The notes beneath the pieces were generated by a model. It saw nothing but the letters and a program-made list of their open reading frames with translations, ran no database searches and was not told the DNA's origin. This document shows positions 8,665 to 15,559 of a DNA stretch of 25,194 nt, piece after piece. This DNA is from an archaeon. GTDB lineage: Archaea > Thermoproteota > Nitrososphaeria > Nitrososphaerales > CADDZS01. The stretch's first letter is position 1, and each line of letters opens with the position of its first letter. Position numbers and translations under genes: made by a program. The stretch lies in contig JAJYUX010000011.1 of assembly GCA_021792315.1 (NCBI GenBank), forward strand, positions 1 through 25,194. The letters run 5' to 3'.

Positions 8665-8996
8665 GGTTTCACCTCGACACTGAAGATGGCAAACTCCGGG
8701 CAGATCCATGAACACATCCCACAGTTGACACAATCTCTTTCCTTACCACTCTTAACTCTCGGGTGTCTGTATCCGTTCTCATTGATCTCCTCAGAGAGCT
8801 CGAGAACTTCCTCAGGGCAGAAGGTCCAGCAGTAGTTGCACTCCTTGCATCTCGAGGGGATAATGTAGACTTGCCCCAACGGCCTTTGGAACTTCTTAGC
8901 GTCAATGGGAGTGCGGACAAATTGCTCCGCTGCTCTTGGACTCACACGACTCACACTGCGTGACTTGATTTCCTGAAACTGCGCGATTCCTTTCAA
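8661..8996 (-). CDS. korD: 2-oxoacid:ferredoxin oxidoreductase, delta (2x[4Fe-4S] ferredoxin) subunit
   Basis: This 111-residue protein has two [4Fe-4S] motifs (C50/C53/C56/C60 and C89/C92/C95/C99) in the spacing of the KorD subunit, which passes electrons from KorB to free ferredoxin. It is the first gene of the kor-hdr-etf operon. The TTG at 8996 has no ribosome binding site, but a TATA-like GGTATTATG lies about 29 bases upstream, so a leaderless or very short-leader transcript is plausible. Internal GTG codons at residues 15 and 18 are alternative starts. The basic N-terminal extension (about 1-40) is longer than in a minimal ferredoxin. Confidence 0.9.
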   Translation of the reverse strand: MKGIAQFQEIKSRSVSRVSPRAAEQFVRTPIDAKKFQRPLGQVYIIPSRCKECNYCWTFCPEEVLELSEEINENGYRHPRVKSGKERDCVNCGMCSWICPEFAIFSVEVKP

Positions 8997-9020
8997 ACTA
9001 ATCGTCTTAGGCGAATTTTG

Positions 9021-9030
9021 GCATAATACC
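9021..9030 (-). promoter_or_regulatory. Probable TATA element of the kor-hdr-etf operon
   Basis: On the minus strand this reads GGTATTATGC, centred about 29 bases before the korD TTG. A second TATA-like candidate (GTATATTAG, around 9075-9083) lies further upstream and would give a leader of about 57 bases. The call rests on position and base composition only. Confidence 0.4.
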
Positions 9031-9112
9031 GTTTAGTAGCTTAGATTAGGCCTTGATCGAATATTCTACACTGTCTAATATACGACGAAAGGTTAAAGTC
9101 GCCGCGCTCCCC

Positions 9113-9120
9113 TATTAAAG
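9113..9120 (+). promoter_or_regulatory. Probable TATA element of the divergent regulator-like gene
   Basis: TATTAAAG is centred about 23 bases before the TTG at 9139 and follows a GC-rich stretch, so it stands out. It implies a leaderless or near-leaderless transcript. TAATATAC at about 9076-9083 is an alternative element on either strand. Confidence 0.45.
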
Positions 9121-9138
9121 ACAGCCGAGACTTCTGAA

Positions 9139-10179
9139 TTGGCAACCGCCCTGACCCTTCTAGGGTCGTTCTCCCCTGCGGACTGGACTGAAGAGCTATA
9201 CGCTAGATTGCCTCCGTATGTTGTGGAAAATACCGGCGGAAAAATACTTCTTTTGCCGACGAAACTTAACTCAGAACTCATTCTCGACGATCTTTCATCT
9301 CGACTTGGGCTCAAGAAGAGGAAGCAGGATCACACGTATTATGTCGTGACTAAAAGTGAGTCGATTCGTGCATTTAGGCAATTTGACTGGTTTGTCAGAA
9401 GGAGCTGGAAGAACAGCGATTTTGCCGTATTGTGGTCTATAATCCACATCGCTCAGACTAAAGGTTGGAACCGTGGTGTCTCTCTCGAATCTGTCTCAGA
9501 AATGGCCGGTCTAGACTCTGAGCAATGCGCAAGAATTTTCGAAGAAGTTCTCGAAGCAAAGGCTTCAGAGTCCAGGATCAATGGTTTTACTGAGTATGCT
9601 GTCGACAGAGATAGAGTGGAATTGGTGCTTGCGAAATTCCTTTCTGATCTACCTTCATGGCCGGAAGAGGTCGTTATGGGCAACCTCTGCTCTGGAACAG
9701 GTGGGTCAATCGCTGACATTTATGAGAACCTTTTTACCCTAGGTGTTACTATGGGCGCAGCTTACAAGATAGTCGAGAGATTAAAGAATCAAGGATACGT
9801 CTATCCGATGAGGCACTTTCGCGTCAATGACAAGGGGCCGATGAGAGAACTTCTCTCAGCAGACTGCAAGAATTGCTTTTACGGATACACGAACGAAGAG
9901 AGATGCCTATTGGATACCTTCAGACAGCTAGAGGATGCCATTCAGAGGTACTATGGAAAGAAACTTTCTGAGGAGGAGAGAAATTCGTTGTATCTTTCTA
10001 TAAAGTCGATTCCTTACAGCTCTAGGATTTGCAGAAGAGTTATTGAATCCTTACGGTTGATGCATCAGGTCGGTCGGATCACTAAGGAAGGACGAGTTTT
10101 GAGCATGCTCAAAAAGATGGAAGAGCGATATGGAATAGAATTTCCTCTGAAGACCCCCGACGCTTTGCCCATCGATTAA
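9139..10179 (+). CDS. Unknown protein with a helix-turn-helix-like segment, divergent to the kor-hdr-etf operon
   Basis: I do not recognise a family for this 346-residue soluble protein. Residues about 187-228 (IADIYENLFTLGVTMGAAYK, then IVERLKNQGYVYPMRHFRV) look like a winged-helix segment, with a recognition-helix-like stretch and a following beta hairpin. Residues 95-140 could be a second HTH-like unit (SVSEMAGLDSEQCARIFEEV). A Cys group C243-x2-C246-x9-C256, plus C184 and C298, could hold zinc or an iron-sulfur cluster. No signal peptide or membrane segment is seen. The TTG is the first usable start after the TATA-like box at 9113-9120. The gene is transcribed away from korD across a 142-base shared promoter region, which is a common arrangement for a local regulator. 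Regulation of the operon, perhaps redox-linked, is inference only. Confidence 0.75.
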   Translation: MATALTLLGSFSPADWTEELYARLPPYVVENTGGKILLLPTKLNSELILDDLSSRLGLKKRKQDHTYYVVTKSESIRAFRQFDWFVRRSWKNSDFAVLWSIIHIAQTKGWNRGVSLESVSEMAGLDSEQCARIFEEVLEAKASESRINGFTEYAVDRDRVELVLAKFLSDLPSWPEEVVMGNLCSGTGGSIADIYENLFTLGVTMGAAYKIVERLKNQGYVYPMRHFRVNDKGPMRELLSADCKNCFYGYTNEERCLLDTFRQLEDAIQRYYGKKLSEEERNSLYLSIKSIPYSSRICRRVIESLRLMHQVGRITKEGRVLSMLKKMEERYGIEFPLKTPDALPID

Positions 10180-10223
10180 ACGACTCGCTCCAATATTCGA
10201 CCACGCCCAACATAATACTATCC

Positions 10224-10232
10224 TTTAATATT
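10224..10232 (+). promoter_or_regulatory. TATA box of the small zinc-ribbon gene
   Basis: TTTAATATT is centred 27 bases before the ATG at 10255. This is the distance expected if transcription starts at the start codon (leaderless mRNA). Confidence 0.6.
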
Positions 10233-10254
10233 TGCTGGTGCTTTTTTCTATATT

Positions 10255-10422
10255 ATGGCAGTCGTTGTCGCGAAACCAAGTTCCCATCTATACGTAATGC
10301 ATTGCCCGAAGTGTGGACTGATCGTTCCAGATCCTAAGGGTCCTTGTCCTTGGTGCCTCTACTCGGAAGAAACAGCACTTACCAGAGAGGAGGCGAAGGA
10401 GTTCACCTGCGCCGCAGACTGA
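10255..10422 (+). CDS. Small zinc-ribbon protein (55 aa)
   Basis: This short frame encodes MAVVVAKPSS and continues to HCPKCG (16-21) and CPWC (31-34), a CPxCG-x9-CPxC arrangement typical of zinc ribbons. C52 lies near the C terminus. The fit of the TATA box 27 bases before the ATG and the paired Cys motifs make it a real gene despite its size. It is a separate leaderless unit between the regulator-like gene and the C39-like peptidase. Zinc ribbons of this size often mediate nucleic acid or protein contacts; the actual role is unknown. Confidence 0.8.
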   Translation: MAVVVAKPSSHLYVMHCPKCGLIVPDPKGPCPWCLYSEETALTREEAKEFTCAAD

Positions 10423-10779
10423 AGTTAGACTCTCTCTGTTGACATTGGATCTGACTCTGTCTTAGTCAATTATGTTTCTCCTAGAAGATTTATGACTTGA
10501 CTTAGAGATCTCTATCTTAAACACCAATGGTCTGTTCAAGCACGTTCTTTTTCCGATCGCTGTCCATTTCTGGACTTACAGAGGTTGTTATTGAAGTGAG
10601 TTCTTTCATCAAGGAGAGTCGATTGTCAAGTGAATAGGAAAATCGCTTTCCGACGAGTCTCGTAAAATTGATCTGAAGACATTCTTCACAATATCACTAA
10701 TTACTGAGAAATATTTCTCTGATTTTCTACAAAGTATTTTCGATAGAAACACTGCCCTCTCGCAAGGCCGCGAGATGAA
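10423..10779. other. Intergenic stretch without a convincing gene
   Basis: Both strands were read. Only very short frames occur here (for example 36 codons at 10527-10637 without a well-placed TATA box). It contains a 14-base perfect palindrome at 10706-10719 and a 5-bp hairpin at 10759-10774 next to the following ORF. The region is AT-rich toward its right end and probably carries regulatory sites for the downstream peptidase locus. Confidence 0.5.
10706..10719. repeat. 14-base perfect palindrome GAGAAATATTTCTC
   Basis: The sequence is its own reverse complement and has an AAATATTT core that could be an operator or a symmetrical TATA element. It lies 60 bases upstream of the small hydrophobic ORF at 10780 and about 265 bases upstream of the peptidase start. 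No second copy was noticed in the window. Confidence 0.5.
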
Positions 10780-10968
10780 ATGATGTCTCGCAGAATAGGA
10801 GGAAATAAACTCTTCACTGTCGTGTCAATCGCTCTTCTTGCAACTCCATCAATCCTAGTACTCTCTCCGCAATTCGCGACCTTAGGTCAAGGAAACAATG
10901 ACAGCAACACCATCTTTTTTGTAAGTTCTATGGTGCTTGTTTTGGTGGATAGACTCATATCTCTCTAG
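10780..10968 (+). CDS. Possible small membrane/secreted peptide (62 aa), or displaced N-terminus of the next gene
   Basis: The frame encodes a basic start (MMSRRIGGNKLF) followed by a hydrophobic stretch (VVSIALLATPSILVL, about 14-28) like a signal peptide, a short polar part and a second hydrophobic segment near the C terminus (IFFVSSMVLVLV). No strong TATA box or ribosome binding site is seen. It overlaps the open frame of the C39-like peptidase (which opens at 10937) by 32 bases in another frame. It may be a small secreted peptide, a signal peptide separated by a frameshift from the peptidase, or a chance frame. Confidence is low. Confidence 0.3.
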   Translation: MMSRRIGGNKLFTVVSIALLATPSILVLSPQFATLGQGNNDSNTIFFVSSMVLVLVDRLISL

Positions 10969-10984
10969 TTTCACATCGCTCGAC

Positions 10985-11653
10985 ATGCAAAAAGCGCTAC
11001 TGAGGAATCGATCAACCTTGACGCAGGTTCCTCATCACGAACAGCAATATGAATTCACCTGTGGTCCGGCTTCACTGATGATGATCTTCAAACATTTTGA
11101 CAAGAAATTCGAATTTACGAATGCTATGGAAACAGACATCTGGAGAGAAAGTTCGCTGGCACCACTTCCCCCTACCAGCAGGTACGGGTTGGCGTACTCA
11201 GCACTAAAACGCGGTCATGCAGTTGAAATACATACCAACGTAAAGGGAATCGAGTACGTAAACAAGACTCCACCTCGTCTTACAGGGGGACGCCGTCTTT
11301 CAGGGTTCTTCCAGCAGTTTCTCGAAATGATGCAGACGCAATTCGAAGAGAGGAAGAGAAGGGCATTGGAGCTTGGCCTCTTAGAAAAGAAGGTGAATAA
11401 GATAACTTCAAACGATGTAGCAAACGTTCTAAGCAGAAAGGGACTCTCAATCATGCTAACCAGCGCCCGATTCTTTGATGATCAGGATTGGGCGCACTGG
11501 GTCGTTGTAACCGGTCATGACAGTAAGGACAATTTCTACATCAACGACCCGGCGTCCAATTCGAACAAGGGTCGAAGACTCTTTTCAAGAGAAAAGTTCG
11601 AAGAAATCAATGGATACTACGGAGACCAAGTTTTGGTATCTGTTTTCCGTTAG
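10985..11653 (+). CDS. C39-like cysteine peptidase family protein
   Basis: With the ATG at 10985 the protein is 222 residues. It has the papain-like C39 layout: a Gln upstream of the nucleophile and TCGPAS (C26) near the N terminus, AHWVVVTGHD (H171) and FYINDP (Asp188, or Asn187) late in the chain. The family cleaves peptides, often leader or bacteriocin-like peptides, but soluble stand-alone members have varied or unknown substrates. No transporter or ABC domain is fused or nearby. The frame opens upstream at a TTG (10937), giving 16 more residues that add nothing recognisable, so the ATG is preferred. The preceding signal-like ORF raises the question whether the protein is exported. Confidence 0.75.
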   Translation: MQKALLRNRSTLTQVPHHEQQYEFTCGPASLMMIFKHFDKKFEFTNAMETDIWRESSLAPLPPTSRYGLAYSALKRGHAVEIHTNVKGIEYVNKTPPRLTGGRRLSGFFQQFLEMMQTQFEERKRRALELGLLEKKVNKITSNDVANVLSRKGLSIMLTSARFFDDQDWAHWVVVTGHDSKDNFYINDPASNSNKGRRLFSREKFEEINGYYGDQVLVSVFR

Positions 11654-11720
11654 ACCAATCATCACTACTTGAAGACGATCTTCTGTCCTTAAGAAATTTG
11701 ACCTACTTCAAAATTAAGCC

Positions 11721-11726
11721 TTAAAT
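11721..11726 (+). promoter_or_regulatory. Probable TATA element for the gene at 11753
   Basis: TTAAAT is centred about 29 bases before the GTG at 11753, consistent with a leaderless or nearly leaderless transcript. Confidence 0.4.
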
Positions 11727-11752
11727 CTCAATTTCACTTAAATGGCAGACTC

Positions 11753-12139
11753 GTGGTAACGATAACTTATCGTCCGTGGAATGAGCTTGTGATCCATGAG
11801 ATAATCGAGAATTCCCCTGAAGAGCTTTATTCGTTTGTGATTCGCCAGACAATGGCAATGGGAGGGGCAGGAATAATCCCTTCAATCAACTGGGCGAGAG
11901 GCGTCGCTTTTGCGGTGGGGCCAATGCCTGATAACGACGATTTGGTCAAAGACAAGTTAAAGGGAATCGTTCATTACGGCCTGGTGCAGTACGCTCTCGT
12001 TCCGGAGCACAAAGACGAAGTAAGAGTGAATGTTGGTGGAGTAGCTCACGTCGTGCGTCTTCAGAAAAATGACAAGAATCCAATTTTCGTCGAACTAGCT
12101 ACTTTCCTGAAGAACGGCTCGTATAAGAACCAAGTCTGA
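11753..12139 (+). CDS. Unknown conserved-looking protein (128 aa)
   Basis: I do not recognise this soluble protein (MVTITYRPWNELVIHEIIEN...). It has a Gly/Ala-rich centre (MAMGGAGIIPSINWARGVAF, about 34-53) followed by FAVGPMPDNDDLVKDKLKGI and beta-rich C-terminal residues (DEVRVNVGGVAHVVRL). There are no Cys residues and no membrane segment. The GTG start is chosen because the nearby ATG at 11742 opens only five codons in another frame, and a TATA-like TTAAAT lies about 29 bases upstream. The codon use looks like that of its neighbours. It is transcribed alone. Confidence 0.7.
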   Translation: MVTITYRPWNELVIHEIIENSPEELYSFVIRQTMAMGGAGIIPSINWARGVAFAVGPMPDNDDLVKDKLKGIVHYGLVQYALVPEHKDEVRVNVGGVAHVVRLQKNDKNPIFVELATFLKNGSYKNQV

Positions 12140-12161
12140 CTGTCCTAAGCAAGTTGCAATC

Positions 12162-12290
12162 CTAACCAATCTGTTTTGTATCGAGACGTTCTGTCTTCAG
12201 TATTATATCGCTCTCTAGCCGAATCAGCTTGCTGTCTAGGAGGCGTTCAGCCTCCTCTTTCGACCGTGCAGAGACTGTGATTCTTGACAT
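12162..12290 (-). CDS. Small unknown protein (42 aa), convergent with the preceding gene
   Basis: Reading the minus strand from the ATG at 12290 gives MSRITVSARSKEEAERLLDS followed by KLIRLESDIILKTERLDTKQIG and a TAG. The sequence has a protein-like pattern: a beta-type start (ITVSA), an amphipathic charged helix (SKEEAERLLDSK) and a second beta strand (DIILKTERL). The frame extends upstream to a TTG at 12308 (adding MPTFEI), which also reads like protein. The promoter is weak. An AGGAGGC/GCCTCCT hairpin at 12238-12256 lies inside it. I judge it a likely small gene because of its composition, not because of a known family. Confidence 0.5.
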   Translation of the reverse strand: MSRITVSARSKEEAERLLDSKLIRLESDIILKTERLDTKQIG

Positions 12291-12355
12291 TATCTCAAAA
12301 GTTGGCAATAGCTAATCACGTTACAATTTCAGACCTTCGAATGATGTAGTATTAA

Positions 12356-12709
12356 GTGTTGAAAGCATTTTTAGAATCTATTGTTCGAATGTCGAGCATG
12401 TCTGACGAAGAATATCGCAAGCTGTCCAGAGGCGAAGTCTCGAAGAATCTAGTATCACTGAAGAAATGGAAACTGGTTAAAGACAAACTGCACCGGGAAT
12501 ACGTGTTCAAGTGTTTCGAAGATGCAGTCTCATTCATGATTCGATCGTCTCTTGAAGTAACAAAGCTGGATCATCATCCAGAATGGTTCAATGTCTACAA
12601 CAAAGTAGTCATTGACTTGGTGACGCATGACGTATCGGGAATCAGCAATTATGATTTTATCTTGGCGAAGAAAATCGAGGTAGTTGCCTCTCAGTTCAAA
12701 GCAAGATGA
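12356..12709 (+). CDS. phhB: Pterin-4a-carbinolamine dehydratase (PCD/DCoH-like)
   Basis: The PCD signature is clear: DHHPEW (H73 and H74 in the long form), NVYNKVVIDLVTHD with the third His (H91), and a C-terminal helix. These enzymes dehydrate 4a-hydroxytetrahydropterins; distant archaeal members are also linked to molybdopterin metabolism, and no aromatic amino acid hydroxylase is visible here to fix the role. The frame opens with GTG at 12356 (117 aa). The usual family length (about 95-105) and the motif MSDEEYRKLS favour an internal start at ATG 12398 (103 aa), with TTTTTAGAA about 27 bases upstream, or ATG 12389. The coordinates given are the outer limit. It converges on the PPDK gene with a 4-base gap. 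Confidence 0.85.
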   Translation: MLKAFLESIVRMSSMSDEEYRKLSRGEVSKNLVSLKKWKLVKDKLHREYVFKCFEDAVSFMIRSSLEVTKLDHHPEWFNVYNKVVIDLVTHDVSGISNYDFILAKKIEVVASQFKAR

Positions 12710-12713
12710 GATG

Positions 12714-15317
12714 CTAGAGCGTCGAAGAGTATTCCTTTTTGGAAAGATCTTTCGACTTTCTCTTAATTGTAGCTTGCGCTGACGCCAGCCTTGCGATCGG
12801 GACCCTGTACGGCGAACACGAGGTGTAGCTCACGCCGACCTCGTTAATGAAGAATTCAATGCTCTCTGGATCGCCGCCAGTCTCTCCGCACACTCCTACC
12901 TCGAGCTTCGGATTCGTGCGTCTTCCATCCGCTGTTGCTATTCTCATCAGTCGACCGACTCCTTCCTTGTCCACGACTTCGAATGGATTGTTGGGCAGAA
13001 CCTTTTCTTCAACGTACTTTACCAAGAATTTTCCTTCGGCATCGTCTCGCGACATCCCAAATGTCATCTGTGTAAGATCGTTTGTCCCGAATGAAAAAAA
13101 GTCTGAATACATTGCTATTTGATTCGCAGTAACCGCTGCGCGTGGTGTCTCAAGCATCGTTCCAACTGGAGAATCAGGGAGTATCTTCTTGATTAACCCC
13201 CGCAAACGAGCTAGCTCATTTGCCTCCGAAGTCAGAGGGAGCATTATTTCCACCCTAACTTTTATCCCCTTTTCCTCGACCTGTTTCTTTGCCTCTGCGA
13301 TTGCCCTTGACTGCATTTCATAAATTTCAGGATAAGTCATACCAAGCCTTATTCCTCTGTGGCCAAGCATTGGATTGTCTTCTTTCAAGCTGGGAAGCTT
13401 TTTCGTAATTAGTTCGCCCAATTCAGGGCTCGCCGGAGCGTGGAGAAATTCGTGCTGAGGGAGATCCAGCAACCTGACTACTACAGGTCGGCCATTTGCA
13501 GCCAAGAAAATATCGTAGAAGTCATTCTTTTGGAATTCCTTAAGTTTGTCCAACCATTTCTTTCGCTCCTCCGTATTTTCTGAAATGATCATTCGCTGAA
13601 CAAACGGCAATCGGATTTTTGCGTTGAACATCCTTTCAGTTCTAACGAGTCCAAAGCCTTCTGCCTGAAATTCGATGGCTTTTGCAACCATTGTTGGCGT
13701 GTCAGCGTTAGCCCAGACACCGGTCTTCCTGAACTTGTCAGCCATCTGGAGAAAATCAGTAAGGTCTTTGGATATCTCGGCGTCCACCAAAGGCGCTGCT
13801 CCCAGAATCACGTCTCCCGTTCCGCCGTCAATCGTAAGAATATCACCCTCGTTGATTGAGATATCTCCCATTCTCGCCTGTTGTTCAGTAATCAGAAGGG
13901 TCTCAGCCCCGACAACTGCTGGCTTGCCCATCCCCCGAGCTACAACTGCCGCGTGGCATGTCTTGCCTCCTCTTTGAGTCAATACCCCTTGGCTCGCGAT
14001 CATTCCATGGATGTCTTCGGGAGCTGTCTCTCTTCTGACAAGAATCACGCTTTCACCAAGCTTTCCAAGCTCCGCTGCCTTGTTCGTGTTGAAGATTGCT
14101 TTCCCGACTGCAGCCCCCGGACTAGCTGCGATACCCTTCACCAACACATCGACATGCGCTTTTGGATCAATGTGTTTGTGGAGAAGTTGGTCGAGTTGTG
14201 TTGGTTCTACACGCATGACAGCTTCCTCCTCGGCGATCAGACCTTCATTGACGAGGTCAAGCGCTATCCTCACCGCAGCTTGCGCCGTTCTTTTCCCCGT
14301 CCTTGTTTGGAGCATCCAGAGCTTGCCGTTTTCGACGGTGAACTCGAAATCCTGCATGTCTTTGTAATGTGCTTCCAAGAGTTTAGCGATCTTTATGATC
14401 TGGTTGTGAAGATCTGGCATCTTATGGTGGATGTCTTCGATCGAAAACGGAGTTCTCGTCCCTGATACTACGTCTTCCCCTTGGGCGTTAATCAGAAATT
14501 CAGCAAAAAGATTCTTTTCGCCTGTGCTAGGATTTCTTGTGAAACCTACCCCAGAGCCCGAATTGTCGCCAGTGTTGCCGTACACCATAGCCACAATGTT
14601 GACAGCCGTTCCCATCTTGTCGTCGATCTTATAGAACCGCCTGTACTCGATCGCTTTGTCGCGCATCCACGACTTTAGAACTGCCTCGATCGCCTGTTTT
14701 AATTGCTCTTCAGGATTTGTGGGAAACTCCCTTCCAGTTCTCTCCTTGAAGAGTTGTTTGAATTGCTTTGCGAGATCCGCGAGGTCGCTCGATGATAGAT
14801 CAACGTCGTTTTTGACTCCCCTTGCGTCTTTCTTCTTCTGGATCAGGTTTTCAAACTCCGAACCTTCGATACCCTCTACTATCTTTCCGTACATCTGAAT
14901 GAATCGCCTGTAGGTATCGTATGCGAATCGTTCGTTCTTGGTTGAGGAAATTAGGTATTGCAATACTTCTTCATTGAGTCCGAGGTTCAGAATTGTGTCC
15001 ATCATCCCCGGCATTGAGAGCGGGGCGCCACTCCTTACTGAGACCAGAAGTGACTTTCCGAACTTTTTCCCGCTACTCTCTTCCATCTTTTTCAGTTTCA
15101 GCATAACTACAGTCATCAAATCGGCAGGGAAATTTCGGCCACTTTCGTAATAGCTACTGCATACGCGAGTGGAAATGATTATGCTCGGAGGAACTGGAAG
15201 TCCCGCATGACTCATTTCAGCCAATCCGTGACCCTTGCCACCAAGGATGTCTTTTCCAAGCCCATAGGCTTCATCGAGAAGATACACATTCGCCGAGGCA
15301 GTAGTTTGAACAGTCAT
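12714..15317 (-). CDS. ppdK: Pyruvate, phosphate dikinase
   Basis: This 867-residue enzyme has all three domains. The N-terminal ATP-grasp domain includes VSVRSGAPLSMPGMMDT. The central phosphohistidine domain has GGKTCHAAVVARGMGKPAVVG, with the catalytic His at residue 455, the same number as in the well-studied Clostridium enzyme. The C-terminal PEP/pyruvate barrel has the catalytic Cys in VGVCGETGGDPES (C810) and ends SYTSCSPYRVPIARLASAQA. GGMTSH of most homologues reads GGKTCH. It interconverts pyruvate + ATP + phosphate and PEP + AMP + pyrophosphate, usually for gluconeogenesis or glycolysis in archaea. The frame extends to 15398, but the ATG at 15317 gives the normal length and has a TATA-like CATATATG 35 bases and a GTGAG about 4 bases upstream. 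It is monocistronic. Confidence 0.96.
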   Translation of the reverse strand: MTVQTTASANVYLLDEAYGLGKDILGGKGHGLAEMSHAGLPVPPSIIISTRVCSSYYESGRNFPADLMTVVMLKLKKMEESSGKKFGKSLLVSVRSGAPLSMPGMMDTILNLGLNEEVLQYLISSTKNERFAYDTYRRFIQMYGKIVEGIEGSEFENLIQKKKDARGVKNDVDLSSSDLADLAKQFKQLFKERTGREFPTNPEEQLKQAIEAVLKSWMRDKAIEYRRFYKIDDKMGTAVNIVAMVYGNTGDNSGSGVGFTRNPSTGEKNLFAEFLINAQGEDVVSGTRTPFSIEDIHHKMPDLHNQIIKIAKLLEAHYKDMQDFEFTVENGKLWMLQTRTGKRTAQAAVRIALDLVNEGLIAEEEAVMRVEPTQLDQLLHKHIDPKAHVDVLVKGIAASPGAAVGKAIFNTNKAAELGKLGESVILVRRETAPEDIHGMIASQGVLTQRGGKTCHAAVVARGMGKPAVVGAETLLITEQQARMGDISINEGDILTIDGGTGDVILGAAPLVDAEISKDLTDFLQMADKFRKTGVWANADTPTMVAKAIEFQAEGFGLVRTERMFNAKIRLPFVQRMIISENTEERKKWLDKLKEFQKNDFYDIFLAANGRPVVVRLLDLPQHEFLHAPASPELGELITKKLPSLKEDNPMLGHRGIRLGMTYPEIYEMQSRAIAEAKKQVEEKGIKVRVEIMLPLTSEANELARLRGLIKKILPDSPVGTMLETPRAAVTANQIAMYSDFFSFGTNDLTQMTFGMSRDDAEGKFLVKYVEEKVLPNNPFEVVDKEGVGRLMRIATADGRRTNPKLEVGVCGETGGDPESIEFFINEVGVSYTSCSPYRVPIARLASAQATIKRKSKDLSKKEYSSTL

Positions 15318-15347
15318 GTTCTCACTGAACCGAATTTGAAGCGGCGT

Positions 15348-15355
15348 CATATATG
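15348..15355 (-). promoter_or_regulatory. Probable TATA element of ppdK
   Basis: CATATATG is palindromic and centred about 35 bases before the ATG at 15317. A start of transcription near 15326 would leave a leader of about 9 bases containing GTGAG, a short ribosome binding site. This supports 15317 rather than the longer frame as the real start. Confidence 0.5.
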
Positions 15356-15559
15356 TGTGTACCTTTCTCGAGGCGAACAGGGAATCCGACATTGGCATTC
15401 TATGCGGAAATTGTGAGAACTATCGAAAGCTCGCCGACTGGCTAACATCAAGGTCCTTTTGCAAATTAACGAATTTCCAATTGAATTAATTGAGCAAAGA
15501 TATAACAATAATTCAGTATTGATTTTGGAAACCGCGTAAATAGAAAGTAAATCTCTAAC

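Noticed and set aside
8665..8733. Longer N terminus for korA (23 extra codons, starting [10 protein letters not shown])
   Set aside because: The extension lies entirely within korD in another frame; the ATG at 8664 has a ribosome binding site and the ATGA overlap typical of this operon.
10527..10637. 36-codon plus-strand frame (MVCSSTFFFRS...)
   Set aside because: No TATA box or ribosome binding site at a useful distance and no protein-like pattern.
12238..12256. AGGAGGC/GCCTCCT 7-bp hairpin as terminator of the gene at 11753
   Set aside because: It is about 100 bases downstream of that gene, has only a short T-run (CTTT), and coincides with codons of the probable small minus-strand gene.
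13881..14465. Long plus-strand open frame (about 194 codons) inside the ppdK region
   Set aside because: It lies antisense to the well-conserved central domain of pyruvate phosphate dikinase, has no promoter of its own and reads as low-quality protein.
15318..15398. Longer N terminus for ppdK (27 extra codons)
   Set aside because: It would run through the TATA-like CATATATG at 15348-15355, and the shorter form gives normal family length with the catalytic His at position 455.
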